Origin: Zychaea mexicana
Taxonomy: Eukaryota; Mucoromycota; Mucoromycetes; Mucorales; Lichtheimiaceae
Assembly: GCF_025766255.1 (NCBI RefSeq)
Contig: NW_026516672.1
Coordinates: 372,001-436,000 of the forward strand
Direction: 5' to 3'
Length of the DNA: 64,000 nt
In this document: piece by piece, positions 46,322 to 57,380 of the stretch
Numbering within the stretch: position 1 is the stretch's first letter
Layout of the letters: the number at the start of each line of letters is the position of its first letter
The notes under the pieces: model-generated
What the model was told of the DNA's origin: nothing
What the model saw: the letters and a program-made list of their open reading frames with translations, nothing else
The model's database searches: none
Translations under genes and position numbers: made by a program

Positions 46322-48089
46322 ACTTACGCAAAGCATTCCCCAAATTCATGGGGGACCTCGGCCGCACTTTTGAACCGTGGGCACGGGGAATCTTGAAATG
46401 AAGCAGGACTTACGCCCGGAGGCTGCCTGAGTAAAAAAAACAGCCGTTCGCGTGAAACGATGCAACATCCGAAGATGGGTCGAGACAGAGGCTACTAGGA
46501 ACTGTGGAAGAAAGCAAAGGGGGAGGGGAGGGGGGTAAACTATATAAAGAACGCAATAGACGCTTTTAACGACTTCCTGGGTCAGAGTAAGGGGAAAAGG
46601 GAGGGGAGGGGAGGGTATATATATAACAAAGCAAGAAGAATATGAGGCTTTTAACGACTTCCTCCAGGTCCATTCAAAGCAAAAAGCACACGCCACCGTC
46701 CAGATGGATGGATAGATCTTGACCACAGCCGACGGACTACTTGGCAAGTCGGCTTCCAAAAGCGGGATGGCAGTAGAGCATCAATCTTGACCAGCATGGA
46801 GGTGTCTGTGCACTATCACCATTCTGAGAAACAAAAGAGACGAACAGATAATGGGAAATTATTAAAAAACACACACTCGCACCTAAAAATTCTATCGTGC
46901 TATACTTACCCATACTTCTACGATGAGACACAGGAGAACCGAACACACGGCCAGAGCAGAGCAGAGAATCGCAGCCAAGACAGAAACACTTCTTCTAGTT
47001 GGAGAAAGAAAAGAACATTAGAGGGCTGCACCTACTGTGCTATCTTTATTTTTTAAAACGGCATAACCATCCTCCTCCATCCCAAGCTGGATCCAGCTAT
47101 ACTTACATTTGTTTTGTCGTTTTACAGCAAACTTATACACAGAGAGAGATGGGGTCTAAGACAATCCAAGTCCAAACAGATCACCGCAGAGCCATCCTCT
47201 AATAGAAAAAAAGAAAACATTTATGAGCAGCTGCATACACTTTTTGACATGTCACGGCAGACATCTTCCTGGTTCTTCAAACACGCAAAGACAAAAACAA
47301 ACACCAAAATCCTTTCCAGCTATACTTACTATCATGACATCCTTGACTTGGAGGAAGAGAGCCTTGAGTTCAAAAAAGGAAAATTTTTTGAGAGACTGCC
47401 ATACTGCACACGTCAGGGTCAGGAACCCTTTCCCGTCACGCTGCTGCGCACACTGCACACCTTTGACACGTCATATCCAGCACCGAGGCCATCCTACTCA
47501 CCTACCAATGTTCAAGTCCCCTTTTGCTTATACTTACTATCTGTTACTTGTCCGCCGGACACGAATAACCCAACCAGCATAAAGCAGAACCTGAAGTAGA
47601 GAGAGATCATGAGCAGGCTGTTCTAAATATGCAGCTACTTTTGACACGTCATGGCATCAGCACCTCCAACAGACACTCGACTTCTCTCCAGCTCATGCTC
47701 ACATTTCATTCCCTACCGTACTTACAGTTGTTGCTTGTGCTTAAGGGTGGGGTGCAAACACCAAACCGAACCAACCATTTCAGAAAGTCAGGACCCTACA
47801 ATAGTAGCAGAGAAGAAAAGAGTATAACATTAGCGGCTGCATGCTGTACACACACTTCTTTAGACACGTCAAGATTCAGATCTTCTTTCGTATATAATAT
47901 CCACATGCAAAACCTCAAAGTACACTTCACACTTTCCATATTGAACTTACACTTGCATTTGTGCTTTGATAGCCAACGTGAAGGGGAGAAGGACCAGGTT
48001 AAGACGAGTAAAAGATCTGTGTCAAAAAAAGAAAGGAAGTGAGATAAACGGATCTTAAGAAATCGCTGTATACTCACAACCGGTTGCAT
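46322..48089 (-). other. Candidate minus-strand multi-exon transcript of unknown nature
   Basis: The minus strand carries eight strong 5' splice sites (GTAAGT-type, at 47950, 47725, 47537, 47329, 47106, 46909, 46413, 46327), each preceded by a short possible exon and each followed by pyrimidine tracts with CAG/TAG acceptors (for example before 48016, 47794, 47591, 46993, 46823). Several possible exons encode short hydrophobic or signal-like peptides, such as NLVLLPFTLAIKAQMQ (about 47960-48005) and SVLAAILCSALAVCSVLLCL (about 46930-46985), the latter joinable to a cysteine-containing ending NGDSAQTPPCW and a stop near 46737. I could not build one frame through all exons. It may be a fast-evolving secreted-peptide gene, a set of alternative first exons, or a non-coding RNA. 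Confidence 0.35.
46895..47955 (-). repeat. Tandem array of diverged ~190-225 bp units
   Basis: Six units follow one another, each with a donor-like GTAAGT (mostly GTAAGTATA) on the minus strand; spacing between successive donors is 225, 188, 208, 223 and 197 bp. Unit bodies share a TGACGTGTCA-like element (plus-strand GACACGTCA at 47863, 47643 and 47465, with variants at 47246 and about 47408), followed by a GTGT-TGCAGC-like stretch and then a pyrimidine tract. The sequence before the donors is also alike (AAGCACAAA..., AAGCACAAGC..., ACGACAAAAC...). The units have diverged well beyond a simple satellite. Confidence 0.6.
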
Positions 48090-48514
48090 ACGCTCTTCTC
48101 ACTCACTAACATAAGCACACACTCTTCGATCCTCTAATCCGTTCCAATCATGTTGAATAGCTTTGGTTTAGAAAAGTTGACGAGGAGGCAGAAGAGCCTC
48201 ATGATTGCTGCGGCCGCACGGTTACATAGATTAATGAACACACGCGGCATTTGAGCCGGTCCATTCTATCCAATCAGGTTACTCTCTCACGTATATGACG
48301 CGCCGAGGTGTGTGACTCCTCCAGATCAGAAATTTATTCTACATGAATGTACGACTATATGAGTAGACGGGTATCGCATCGAGGAAAGAATCAAGGGGAT
48401 AACCGTCATTGACACGATCTTTATCATCTGAGGATTGCCATCGCTTTAAACACGCTGAATACAAATATCAATACAAATATCAACATATTCACTACATTAT
48501 GTATACAGAAGTAT

Positions 48515-49655
48515 CCAAGATCTCATGAGACATGACGATCCTGCGCTTGCCAATGTTCCATTTGGAAACAAGCATGGTCTTTAGTGTTACCTTTCGCCAG
48601 GTATTCAACATTGTATCATCTCTTCTACTTTGCATTCTTTTACTATTGAGCGGTAGTACTTACATTCAAAAATTTGCATCAAGCCTGACAATAGGTCTTC
48701 CCTGTGATACCAAATGCGTCGCGCTCGCAGATCGTACAGCAGTGCTTAAATCGCTCATCCATTTGGCGCAGCGTCACCATCCACCACCTTGAAACCAACA
48801 TGCGCGTCCAGCAAGCTGCCAACACTAATGATGCAAATGAGCTTTGCGAGTTTACGCTATATTTACTTTGCATTGGTGATGGTGCTGAGCTGTTGGTGCC
48901 AACCACTGATGACGAAGTCCGGCTTTCAGATCGAATGCTCATGCCAAATTATAAAATGTACGAGCTCATAGAAGCCATTTACGGCAACCTCAACGCACGA
49001 CATGTGGATCGTGATTACCTCATCAATCCCTCTATCTTGACTCCAAAGAATGCCGACGTTTCAACAATCAACGATCTGATACTCGACCATTTCCTAGGCA
49101 CCATACATGAATTCCCAAGCGCAGATACCGTGGATGATCTAGAAGATCAAAATCACATACCCACCAGAGCTTCTGAATGCAATGAATTTATCCGACCTCC
49201 CACCACACTCGCTAAAACTCAAAGTCGGTTACCCAGTCATGCTTTGCGGAACTTGCACACCCAAAATGGTTTCTGGAATAGGACACGGATGATTGTACGA
49301 TCTTTAGAAAGATATGTACTTGAAGCTGATATAGCCACTGGACCTCATACCGGCAACATCGTCTTAATCCCTCGCATAACACTCGCACCTTCACTAACAC
49401 GCTCCCCCTTCTATTTAAACGCACGCAATTCCCTGTTCGCCTGGCATTCACTATGACCATCTTTAAGGCACAGTGTTTCAACAATGCTGGCTTCTACATG
49501 CCTGAACCTTCTTTCACCCATGGTCTACAGTACTCTATGTAGACATGTCACGCGTCCGCAGCCCATCATCCACCAGAATCATGTTAGATCCCGAGAACTC
49601 AAGTATCGCGGGTCATCAAGGCCTAAACGCCCGAAATGTTGTTTTTCATGAAATT
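48515..49655 (+). pseudogene. Helitron-type (Pif1-like) helicase relic
   Basis: The frame from 48704 and its degraded flanks read like the C-terminal part of the Pif1-family helicase found in Helitrons. Recognisable pieces are HDDPALANVPFGNK (48533-48575), a decayed FRQ|VFPVIP motif III with a plausible intron at about 48600-48693, LETNMRVQ, LSDRMLM, ILTPKNADVSTINDLIL, HTQNGFWNRTRMIVR and, after a frameshift, FKAQ...PEPSFTHG and SRVRSPSSTRIMLDPENSSI (49545-49605). Helicases of this kind unwind DNA during rolling-circle transposition. The Rep and N-terminal helicase parts are absent, and stops and frameshifts near 49456 and 49541 break the gene. Confidence 0.75.
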
Positions 49656-50263
49656 TCTTTTTATCGCCTATTCTCTTTTTATCAATATTACTACACCATC
49701 ATTTTCCACACTTATATTCGCTTGGCAACCAAAATTGGAGATAGTAAGTATCCAACTTTGACGACTTTTCATGATAGAATACTTCTCACTGCACAATGAC
49801 CTTGCTTGTGTTTTTAGAAACAGACAATAAGGATCTAATGCCAAAACAATGATGCAACCTCGCTCCACAGGGGGGCTTGGGGGTCAAGGGGGGAACCCCT
49901 TTGCGACACGTTTCCGGTGAATGACACGGAGCGAAGCGGAGGGGCTCATTCATCTGAGCGAGCAATCCGGGAGACTTATAACCTTAGAGAAATGTCAAAC
50001 TCTTATAATAAGTAATTATGTTTATATTTGGGGACACAAGTCAATATAAAAAACAAAAATTCAATTTTTATAATTTTTAAATGTAAAATATTTTCTACTA
50101 ATAAAAAAAAGTCTACCAAAAAATTTATTTCTACCAGTAAATAAAATAAAATCCAATAACTATTAGTATACTGTCAGCGAGGAAGGACCGCTAATAATTA
50201 GTAAAATTACTTGTGGCTTCTGATTATAATTGTAGTAGTGGTAAATGTAGGCAGTTAGCCTTC
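49656..50263. other. Post-Helitron G/C-rich patch and AT-rich tract
   Basis: A G-rich stretch (49869-49900, GGGGGGCTTGGGGGTCAAGG) and a GGAGCGAAGCGGAGG patch (49929-49943) stand out. The second resembles a small terminal hairpin and might be the Helitron 3' end. From about 49990 to 50220 the DNA is very AT-rich and gene-free. Confidence 0.35.
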
Positions 50264-52293
50264 TCAAGTACTGTTGGCCGTCCACCGAGCAGTAGATAGC
50301 GCAGTAAATATGGCAGGGTAGGTTGTTATCACATTATTATGCGCCCATATGTTGTCCATATGTTCGTATCCATCTATGCATTGGGCATGCACCAGGTCGA
50401 GCATGGGAAATAGGCTGCTCTTCCCACTTCCGCTCTTTGTACTCTCGGGTGTTTTTCGTAAGGGGATGTCGCGCGGTGACACCCTACCATAGTTTTCGTA
50501 TCCTTCAAACGTCTGTACAAGCCGTTCGCCATCTATCAAGAAGTCGTCTGTGCCGTAAAACACCGTGAGGGGGACCTTGGACACCGTAGATGAAGTGGAA
50601 AATGGGATTGGCGATGCGTCTGTTACATGAAGACATACCCCACGCTTTCCCCAGCCTTCCATCCAATCGGAAATTAGCTGAGATGACACAGGTCTTGGAG
50701 TAAACTGAAAGTACTTTGGCTTTCTTCGACGAAGCCAATGGGTATCCCACCAGGAGAAGAGGTATGCAAACATGCTGTAGGCCATGTGAGAGAACAGCAC
50801 GGGATGACAGATACGTTGTGCAAACGACATGATCGGTATAAATGCTCCCGAGCCTGTAATTAAGTAGGTTCATTAATGACGTGATGTATCGGATTCGAAT
50901 TACTATCTCTATGCAAAAACAGCAGCACTAGCGTCCTTCTCCTCGTGATAAGTTCCTATTCGTTTCTGTGCTTACCAAATATAACAGTAAAGGTACGCTT
51001 GTTCATTGCGATGAGCTGTTTCAACGGGAACTTGCTGCATCACGATACAGAAACACAAATATGAGCTTTCCGGCAATTCCGCCAGTTTGCCAAGAAAAAT
51101 AACAAATACAAGGTTAAGGTATCACACTTACTTTACCAAAGTCCCTGAAAAGACAGCCGGAGCCAATGCAACAAAACAACTGAGTTTATCTGCTACTTCG
51201 TGGCGAAGCTTCAAGCCCACAAAAGCCATTGCATTTCCTTGTGAGTGCCCAATGTATGCGATCTAGATTGTAGACAATGAATTATCAGTACGCATGTATG
51301 CCCAAACGCTCATACACAGGCCCCAATACCTTGTGATGGCCGGTCTCTTCTCGTATAAAGTCAATCATGGTGGGCCAGTCGTAGGTACCAAGTTCTTTCA
51401 AACCCCATGCCCAATATTCAGGATCTCGGTGCGACAACGAAACATGATCAACAGATCCAGTTGCTCGTGTGTTTCCGAGCCACACATCGTATCCTTGTTC
51501 CACTAGAGCAAATGCCAATGATTTTTCTTCGTTCAGTAAAAAATCGCCTGAACATTGGAATAAGCCGTGACCGAGCAGCACGGGGCGCTTTTCTAAGAGA
51601 GAGCCGGGAATTTGAAATGCGGGGAAAAACATTAGCATATGTCATTGAAAAAGAGAAAAAAGAGCGAGGTTAAGGGGGGCTGGGGGAAAGGGGTACGTGA
51701 GGAGGCAGTTGCAAAAAGGCAAGTAGTTTTCAATATTTACTTGAATTATCGTTGCTGCCACCACCCCCGCCAATAATTCGATACATGCGAAGAATGTAGC
51801 CATCGTCAGTCACTATGTCGTAGACACGCGCTTCATATCCCCACCGCTTGATATAATAACATTCGTCTGGTACGATTTTCTCATCTGGATAATCACGCTC
51901 GTCAGAATTCATAGCGCGCCCTTCTTCGGAATAAGCACGTTGCGCGGATTGGGCAAAGGCAATGGTACAGATCACGGATAGTATCGATAACGACAAAAGC
52001 GAACAGAGAAAATGGTCAATGTGCATCCGTACCCATTGGATACAAGACCGTTTGAGTCGTTTTGGTGGCAGTGACGGTGGATAGTTGCGAAACCGATTAC
52101 CATTATTGCTGGGAGGAGAAGAAGAAGAGTCGCCATCGACGACGACACCTTTAGCCGACAGCGAGGACGAAGAAGAAGCAGAAGGACCAGGAGATCGACG
52201 TAGAGTAGGTCCTTTTTCGCAGACGAATTTCTCATTTGCTATCGGAAATGTAGAAACATCCGACTGAAGTGTATCATTGCTTTGTATTAACAT
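50264..52293 (-). CDS. Acid lipase / steryl ester hydrolase (alpha/beta hydrolase)
   Basis: Five exons, complement(50264..50853, 50976..51030, 51137..51262, 51330..51592, 51741..52293), give 528 residues. The N-terminal 90 residues are polar, followed by one hydrophobic anchor (residues 95-114, FLCSLLSLSILSVICTIAFA), as in membrane-bound yeast Yeh/Tgl1 enzymes. The AB-hydrolase-associated motif is DECYYIKRWGYEARVYDIVT, followed by TDDGYILRMYRI. KRPVLLGHGLFQCSGDF forms the oxyanion region. GHSQG around Ser279 is the nucleophile elbow; FYGTDDFL gives the likely Asp, and HMD near the C-terminus the likely His. These enzymes cleave sterol esters or triacylglycerols on lipid droplets or at the plasma membrane. 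It shares a 193-bp divergent promoter with the neighbouring EEP gene. Confidence 0.87.
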
Positions 52294-52486
52294 TGATTAT
52301 ACAGAAAAGAATGAAAGAGGGAAGGAAAGAAGAGAGAAGAGCGACATGGCTTAAGGTTTATAGCTAGAAGACAGGAAACGAGCAAACAGTTAACTCCGCA
52401 GAGGTTTCACTCCTCCTGCGGGCATGGCGATTGGAGAGCGTTAAAAAGCGCGTGCACTGGACCCATGCTTTCATAATTTTGTTTCG

Positions 52487-53963
52487 ATGGCCACGACTGA
52501 ACCAGGCCACCTCCTAACATACGACTTTCGCCCTTTGAATATAGATGATACTACACACATAAACGAAACAAAGCGATCCCTAAAGATCCTGCAATGGAAT
52601 ATTGAACGTAATTATGGTATGCGTAGTATGGCTTCTTTTTTATTCTCTAACTATATAAGGTACTTAGCCTAGCATACCTCTAATATATTATGTTTTATGC
52701 AACCAAAAACAGAACCCGACGCAATCATTACGACATTAAAGAAGCTTGATGCCGATGTCATGGTACTTCAGGAGATTGATATCGACTGCAGGCGTTCTCA
52801 AAGTCGCAATCATATGCTTGAACTATGTGAGGCACTAGGCGTTAAAGGTGGATTCGTTTGTGAGTTCTTAGAACTCGAGAGTTCCATACGGCGACCGCGT
52901 GACCAGGTGAGGATGCATATTCTCTTTCCAAAATAGCGCAGATCGGGTTTTCTTAATATAAATTATACGCTAAAAGAAGTGATTGATCACACAGGGAGGA
53001 GGTATCCATGGTAATGCTATCCTTTCAAAACATGAAATTAGTTTCAATGTGATTGATCATCGTTACCATGGATTCGACTGGGATCATCATGGCAGCAAAC
53101 TACGTGAACCTCGTAAAGGGTAGGTCTTCTCGATCAAGCTTTGTAGTATTTATGCTCTTTCACGACAAATCAACTCACTTCTTATATGTAGTCAGCGATA
53201 TAGCTTAGCTGCCACGGTCCGTGCACCCGATCTTCCACCCGTGCTGTGTTACTGTTTACATTTAGAGGTGTTCACCGGCATCATCGACCGTGTAGCCAAT
53301 TTCTCTGAAATCCTTCAATACGCTTCACAACACACAGACGAAATCCCCCATCAAATTATTTGTGGCGATTTAAATACGATGGCACACTCAATCGCGCGGT
53401 TATCACCTAAATATGCCACGGATCGCTACAGATACTTGAGTCTTGGCGAAACAGAAAGCAGCTGGTGGGACCGGCGCGTGTTTGCGTTTCATGAACAAGA
53501 TGGTCCAGTCAACAGCAGACTGGCAACTGCAGGATGGCTTTCGCGGGTTCCTTGGTTTTTCATCCGTCATTGGGCCTGGCTTTATACTCATGCGAGTGGA
53601 TTTAGTATGGATGTTCTAAAAAAGGCACGCAATCCAGGATTCTATGATCCCTGGCCAGTTAATCAAGTGACGCTCGAGAATCCGGATTATTTCGGCCTGT
53701 TCAAAGCAAAGCTCGATTGGACTCTTGTTCGCTGTATGCAAGTTCTACATCGATCACGCGGAAATGAGGACTACAGTGCAAGCGATCATGCATATCTGTT
53801 GGTAGAAGTTGTTCCCGATGATGACGAGCAAGTCAAGCAGGAATACATTTTGTGGAAAGAGCGTCGAAAGCAATGGAACGAATCTGGTCTCCTAGATGAA
53901 AAAGGTTGGATGATGACCATTGTCGTAGCAATAGCTATTGCTGCTTATTTTTGTAATAACTAA
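52487..53963 (+). CDS. Endonuclease/exonuclease/phosphatase (EEP) family protein, membrane-anchored
   Basis: Four exons, 52487..52616, 52713..52906, 52995..53119 and 53192..53963, give 406 residues. The EEP-fold signature residues are present: Asn in LKILQWNIERN, Glu in VMVLQEID, the GGGIHGNAILSK strand, His in CLHLEVF, GDLNT (metal and catalytic Asp/Asn), KLDWTLVR and the terminal SDH. A hydrophobic C-terminal segment (MTIVVAIAIAAYF) suggests tail anchoring in a membrane. The family includes nucleases, deadenylases and inositol or sphingolipid phosphohydrolases; the substrate cannot be told from the sequence. All introns are short and GT-AG. Confidence 0.85.
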
Positions 53964-56069
53964 TGTAGCACCTGGACCTTATATGAGCGCACACGAACTG
54001 CTGCTTATGCTGTAATAAGTACTCCATAATATACAACGCTCAAAAGTACTGATAATGCATATACAGTATAGCGTGATATAGCAATCAAGAAAAAGTATGT
54101 GCATGAATTATTGCATGCTATGAAACAAAATCGAATAAAGGATACGCAACGTGTGAAATACGTACATACACAGTCATCCTAGCTTTTTTTTGCAGCCTGC
54201 ATTATGATGATATTATATGCGGTGTATAGCTTTGTACAGTAGATCAAAGATTTTTAAAGACGCTTACAACCCGATTTTCGCAAATACACAAGTGATGCCA
54301 TAACCATAACACCAGTCGTGTGCGATATATGATGCTGTAAGCCTTGATAGCAACCTCCTATAGAAAAATTTCTCACGTATGATCTGAATTATTGCAGATA
54401 ATATATTTTTGTACGCTTAATTTTATTACTATAGACCATCACAATGTGGCCGTTGTTGTATCAAGTATCAAGAAAGAAATGACTTACCGAATAAGTAGTA
54501 CATCAACAGATAAAGAAAACAATCCGCCATTATCATTCATTCTGTTCGCTATCATTAACCCTGTAACATGATCCTGGAAGAGGAAATTTGTTATCGGTAT
54601 TATCAAATAGCAATGGCTTGAATAGTATTTTTACCAAACTGATCGCAAAAAACTGTGTTAGCTATCTGGCTAAGAAAGCAACTGGTGTGTTTATAGTCTA
54701 AACTGTTTCCCCCTCCTCGTGTTCCTTCATCACGGCAGCCATCAATGCAGTACTATGCAGCTCTATATATTCTTTTTCTGCATCAATAATTCAGTGTATG
54801 TTTTTTACGAATGACTTACCACCACAACTAATGATAACAACATGTTGTTAATAAGGATGTGATGAAAAATGAGGAAAAGGGACTTGCTCTCATCTCAATC
54901 CGTTTTCCCATCAAATAATGAAAATGATTTATTTTTCTGGGATGAGGAGGGAGTAAGATGTAGGATACACTACGTAGGTATGTCAGTGCCCTACATTTGA
55001 TTGTATCAATATACAGAGAGCCCAATATTTTTGAATTATATAGGGGAGGTGGCAATCATAATATGATGAATATATACTATACTGCTAAATATTGTGTAGT
55101 TCATTCCACATACTAACGGACCATCAACTACTGCACAACCTACCCTGATAACCTTTTCCCCCCTTAATCTCTACATAACGACTCTCCTGTGAATTAAAGG
55201 TCCTTTTTTCCCAGCGCGTTTTTCTTCCCAGCTTCCCAAAGAAGGTTATATATTAAGTGGTGCTACAATAAACCGTTGTCACTACTATTGCATATCATTC
55301 GCGCCACATAATCAATAAGTAATCATTTTGTTATTGTGCCTGCATGCATATACGTATATCAGAAAGAAAAAAGCCTATTCTATCGCATAGCCATTGTCTT
55401 ATCTAATGTCGGTTGAAGCAGCCTAACGCATGCGGATTTTTACAAGAAAATACGAAAGCAAGAAAAACCAACCCTGAAGCCTGAAGAGGGGTCCCTGATA
55501 ACTTCCACTTTTGCTGCACTAGTAAGGGATGGCGCTGATAATTTGGCTTTTTTAAAAAAGCAAAAGTAGCTTTTGGCAGTAGTAAGCTATAGTAACAACG
55601 CGACGCTTAATCGGATTGAGGAATTTGAGCAACTTAAACCGTATATAATGTGGTCTTTGAGGCGTACACATACGCACCCCTTCGCCTCAAGCTTATTTTA
55701 GCAAAGAAGGAGAATGATGTAGATCGATAGCCAGTAGAATTGCTAGAAAAGCGGCATGTTTCTTGCTGAACTTGCGGCGACGACTTTGTCGTCTTTGTAT
55801 GTGCTGCATATTCAACAAAGCTGACAAGAAAAGCGCGAGTACCTAGTACTATCCTTATGGAATTATTCTCCTCCCCCTTTCTCCTCCCCTCTTCCCGCGT
55901 CATTCGCTTCGCCATTGCGGACTTAAGCAGAAAGGGCAATAGGGAGAGTTCCGTGCATAAATCTGTTCAACCACACATCTTGAACCCTTTCTATTTAAAC
56001 AGCTCTTTTTTGGGGCTGACGGGAACATATAATTAATCTATCAATCCCACTACCAAACAAATAATAAAA
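53964..56069. other. Gene-free interval
   Basis: 2.1 kb of AT-rich sequence without a supported exon or RNA gene. Frames at 54828-55055 (-) and 55634-55939 (-) are motif-free. The right end is the promoter of the MINPP-like gene. Confidence 0.5.
55992..55999 (+). promoter_or_regulatory. TATA-like box of the MINPP-like gene
   Basis: TATTTAAA lies about 70 bp before the ATG at 56070, a typical distance for a fungal core promoter. Confidence 0.4.
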
Positions 56070-57380
56070 ATGCACATTACTTTGTTTGAGTTTATCACTT
56101 CTATATTTTTCCTTTCATCAATTCCAGTTTCGATTACAGCTGCATATCAGTACGACTATGACTGGGTATCTCGCCATCTTGGAGCCCGATCGCCATATAA
56201 CCAGGAAGCTGGGGGTAGCAGTGACTCTATCTTGAACGAATACGACATTGAACAAATCCAAATCGTCTTTCGGCATGGTACACGACAACCCAACGAGGGC
56301 GACAAAGAAGACATGGTTCGATTGGCCCAGGTGTTGTCAACTAGTAATAACGATACTGTTTCTTGGGCTAGCAAGTTCAATCCCGGTGACTATCCAGATG
56401 ACCAATTCGACCAACTCACAAAGAACGGTGAACGAGAGTTATATGAGATGGGTGCTCGTATGGGCAAGAAATATGCCGGCTTGCGGTCACAGCTCGTTGA
56501 GGATGACAAAGGATTAGCCCACCTGAAAAACATTGCCAGCGACCATTCACGTACCGTGCTCTCAGGCACACAGTTTACCAAAGGATTTTTCGAGGGCAGC
56601 GGCGTTGATAACGTTCCCATGACAAAGATCAGTGCTGAACAAGATACAACGATATACTCGATTACTAATTGTCCCGAACACGGCGAGGAGGTTGGCAAGA
56701 CCCCAAAGAAGGAAATGCATAAATACCTCGACAAGGCCTATCCATCCAGTGCAGAGCGTATAAATGCGGATTTGGGAGTACAGATATCGGCCCGTGATGT
56801 ATATTATATTTCGCTTTCATGCGCCTATGAAGCATCCATCTACCACCGCGTCGATACTTTCTGCTCGCTCCTTACGAAAAAAGACTTTGCCATTTCTGAA
56901 TATGCGTTTGACATCAAATACTCACACAAGTACTCATACCCGTTTCCGATCAATTCGTTGTTGGCCTGCGATTTGGTCAAGGAAATTGCCGCCGATTTGG
57001 ACAGTGGTTTCCAAGGGAACCAAGACGCACCACTTCTTTCGCTCAAGCATGGTCATTCCATGACAGTGTTGTCATTGGCAGACCGTCTTGGTATCCACAA
57101 GGATGATTTCCTTTTGAAGGCCGACGCTTCTCAAGACCAGATCGATAGCCGCTTGTTTCGAACGTCGGAGGATGACATGTATGGTGCTAATATCATGTTC
57201 CAGTTATTGAGCAAGAAAGGAACCAAAGACAAATTTGTCCGTATTCTCCTCTCTGAAGTGCCAACAGTCTTGCCTGGTTGCGATTCTGAAGTTTGCCCTT
57301 ACGAGACCTTCAGGAACGTTGTCGAGCCGCTGCTTCAGTGTAATCGCGAACAAGCCTGCAATGGTGGCGCCCAAAGATAA
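56070..57380 (+). CDS. Secreted histidine phosphatase, MINPP-like
   Basis: An intronless 436-residue protein. Residues 1-25 form a signal peptide (MHITLFEFITSIFFLSSIPV). The catalytic signature is FRHGTRQP (Arg68, His69), the RHGxRxP motif of branch-2 histidine phosphatases; His69 would carry the phosphate. Downstream DHSRTVLSGTQFTKGFFEG matches the conserved Arg of the S-R-T-x2-S segment. The family resemblance is closest to multiple inositol polyphosphate phosphatases, which remove phosphate from phytate or 2,3-bisphosphoglycerate. The second signature is GHSMTVLSLADRLG (His329), where MINPPs have HAE and phytases HD, so the usual acidic proton donor is replaced. Paired Cys near the C-terminus (CDSEVC, CNREQAC) could form disulfides. 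Confidence 0.85.
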   Translation: MHITLFEFITSIFFLSSIPVSITAAYQYDYDWVSRHLGARSPYNQEAGGSSDSILNEYDIEQIQIVFRHGTRQPNEGDKEDMVRLAQVLSTSNNDTVSWASKFNPGDYPDDQFDQLTKNGERELYEMGARMGKKYAGLRSQLVEDDKGLAHLKNIASDHSRTVLSGTQFTKGFFEGSGVDNVPMTKISAEQDTTIYSITNCPEHGEEVGKTPKKEMHKYLDKAYPSSAERINADLGVQISARDVYYISLSCAYEASIYHRVDTFCSLLTKKDFAISEYAFDIKYSHKYSYPFPINSLLACDLVKEIAADLDSGFQGNQDAPLLSLKHGHSMTVLSLADRLGIHKDDFLLKADASQDQIDSRLFRTSEDDMYGANIMFQLLSKKGTKDKFVRILLSEVPTVLPGCDSEVCPYETFRNVVEPLLQCNREQACNGGAQR

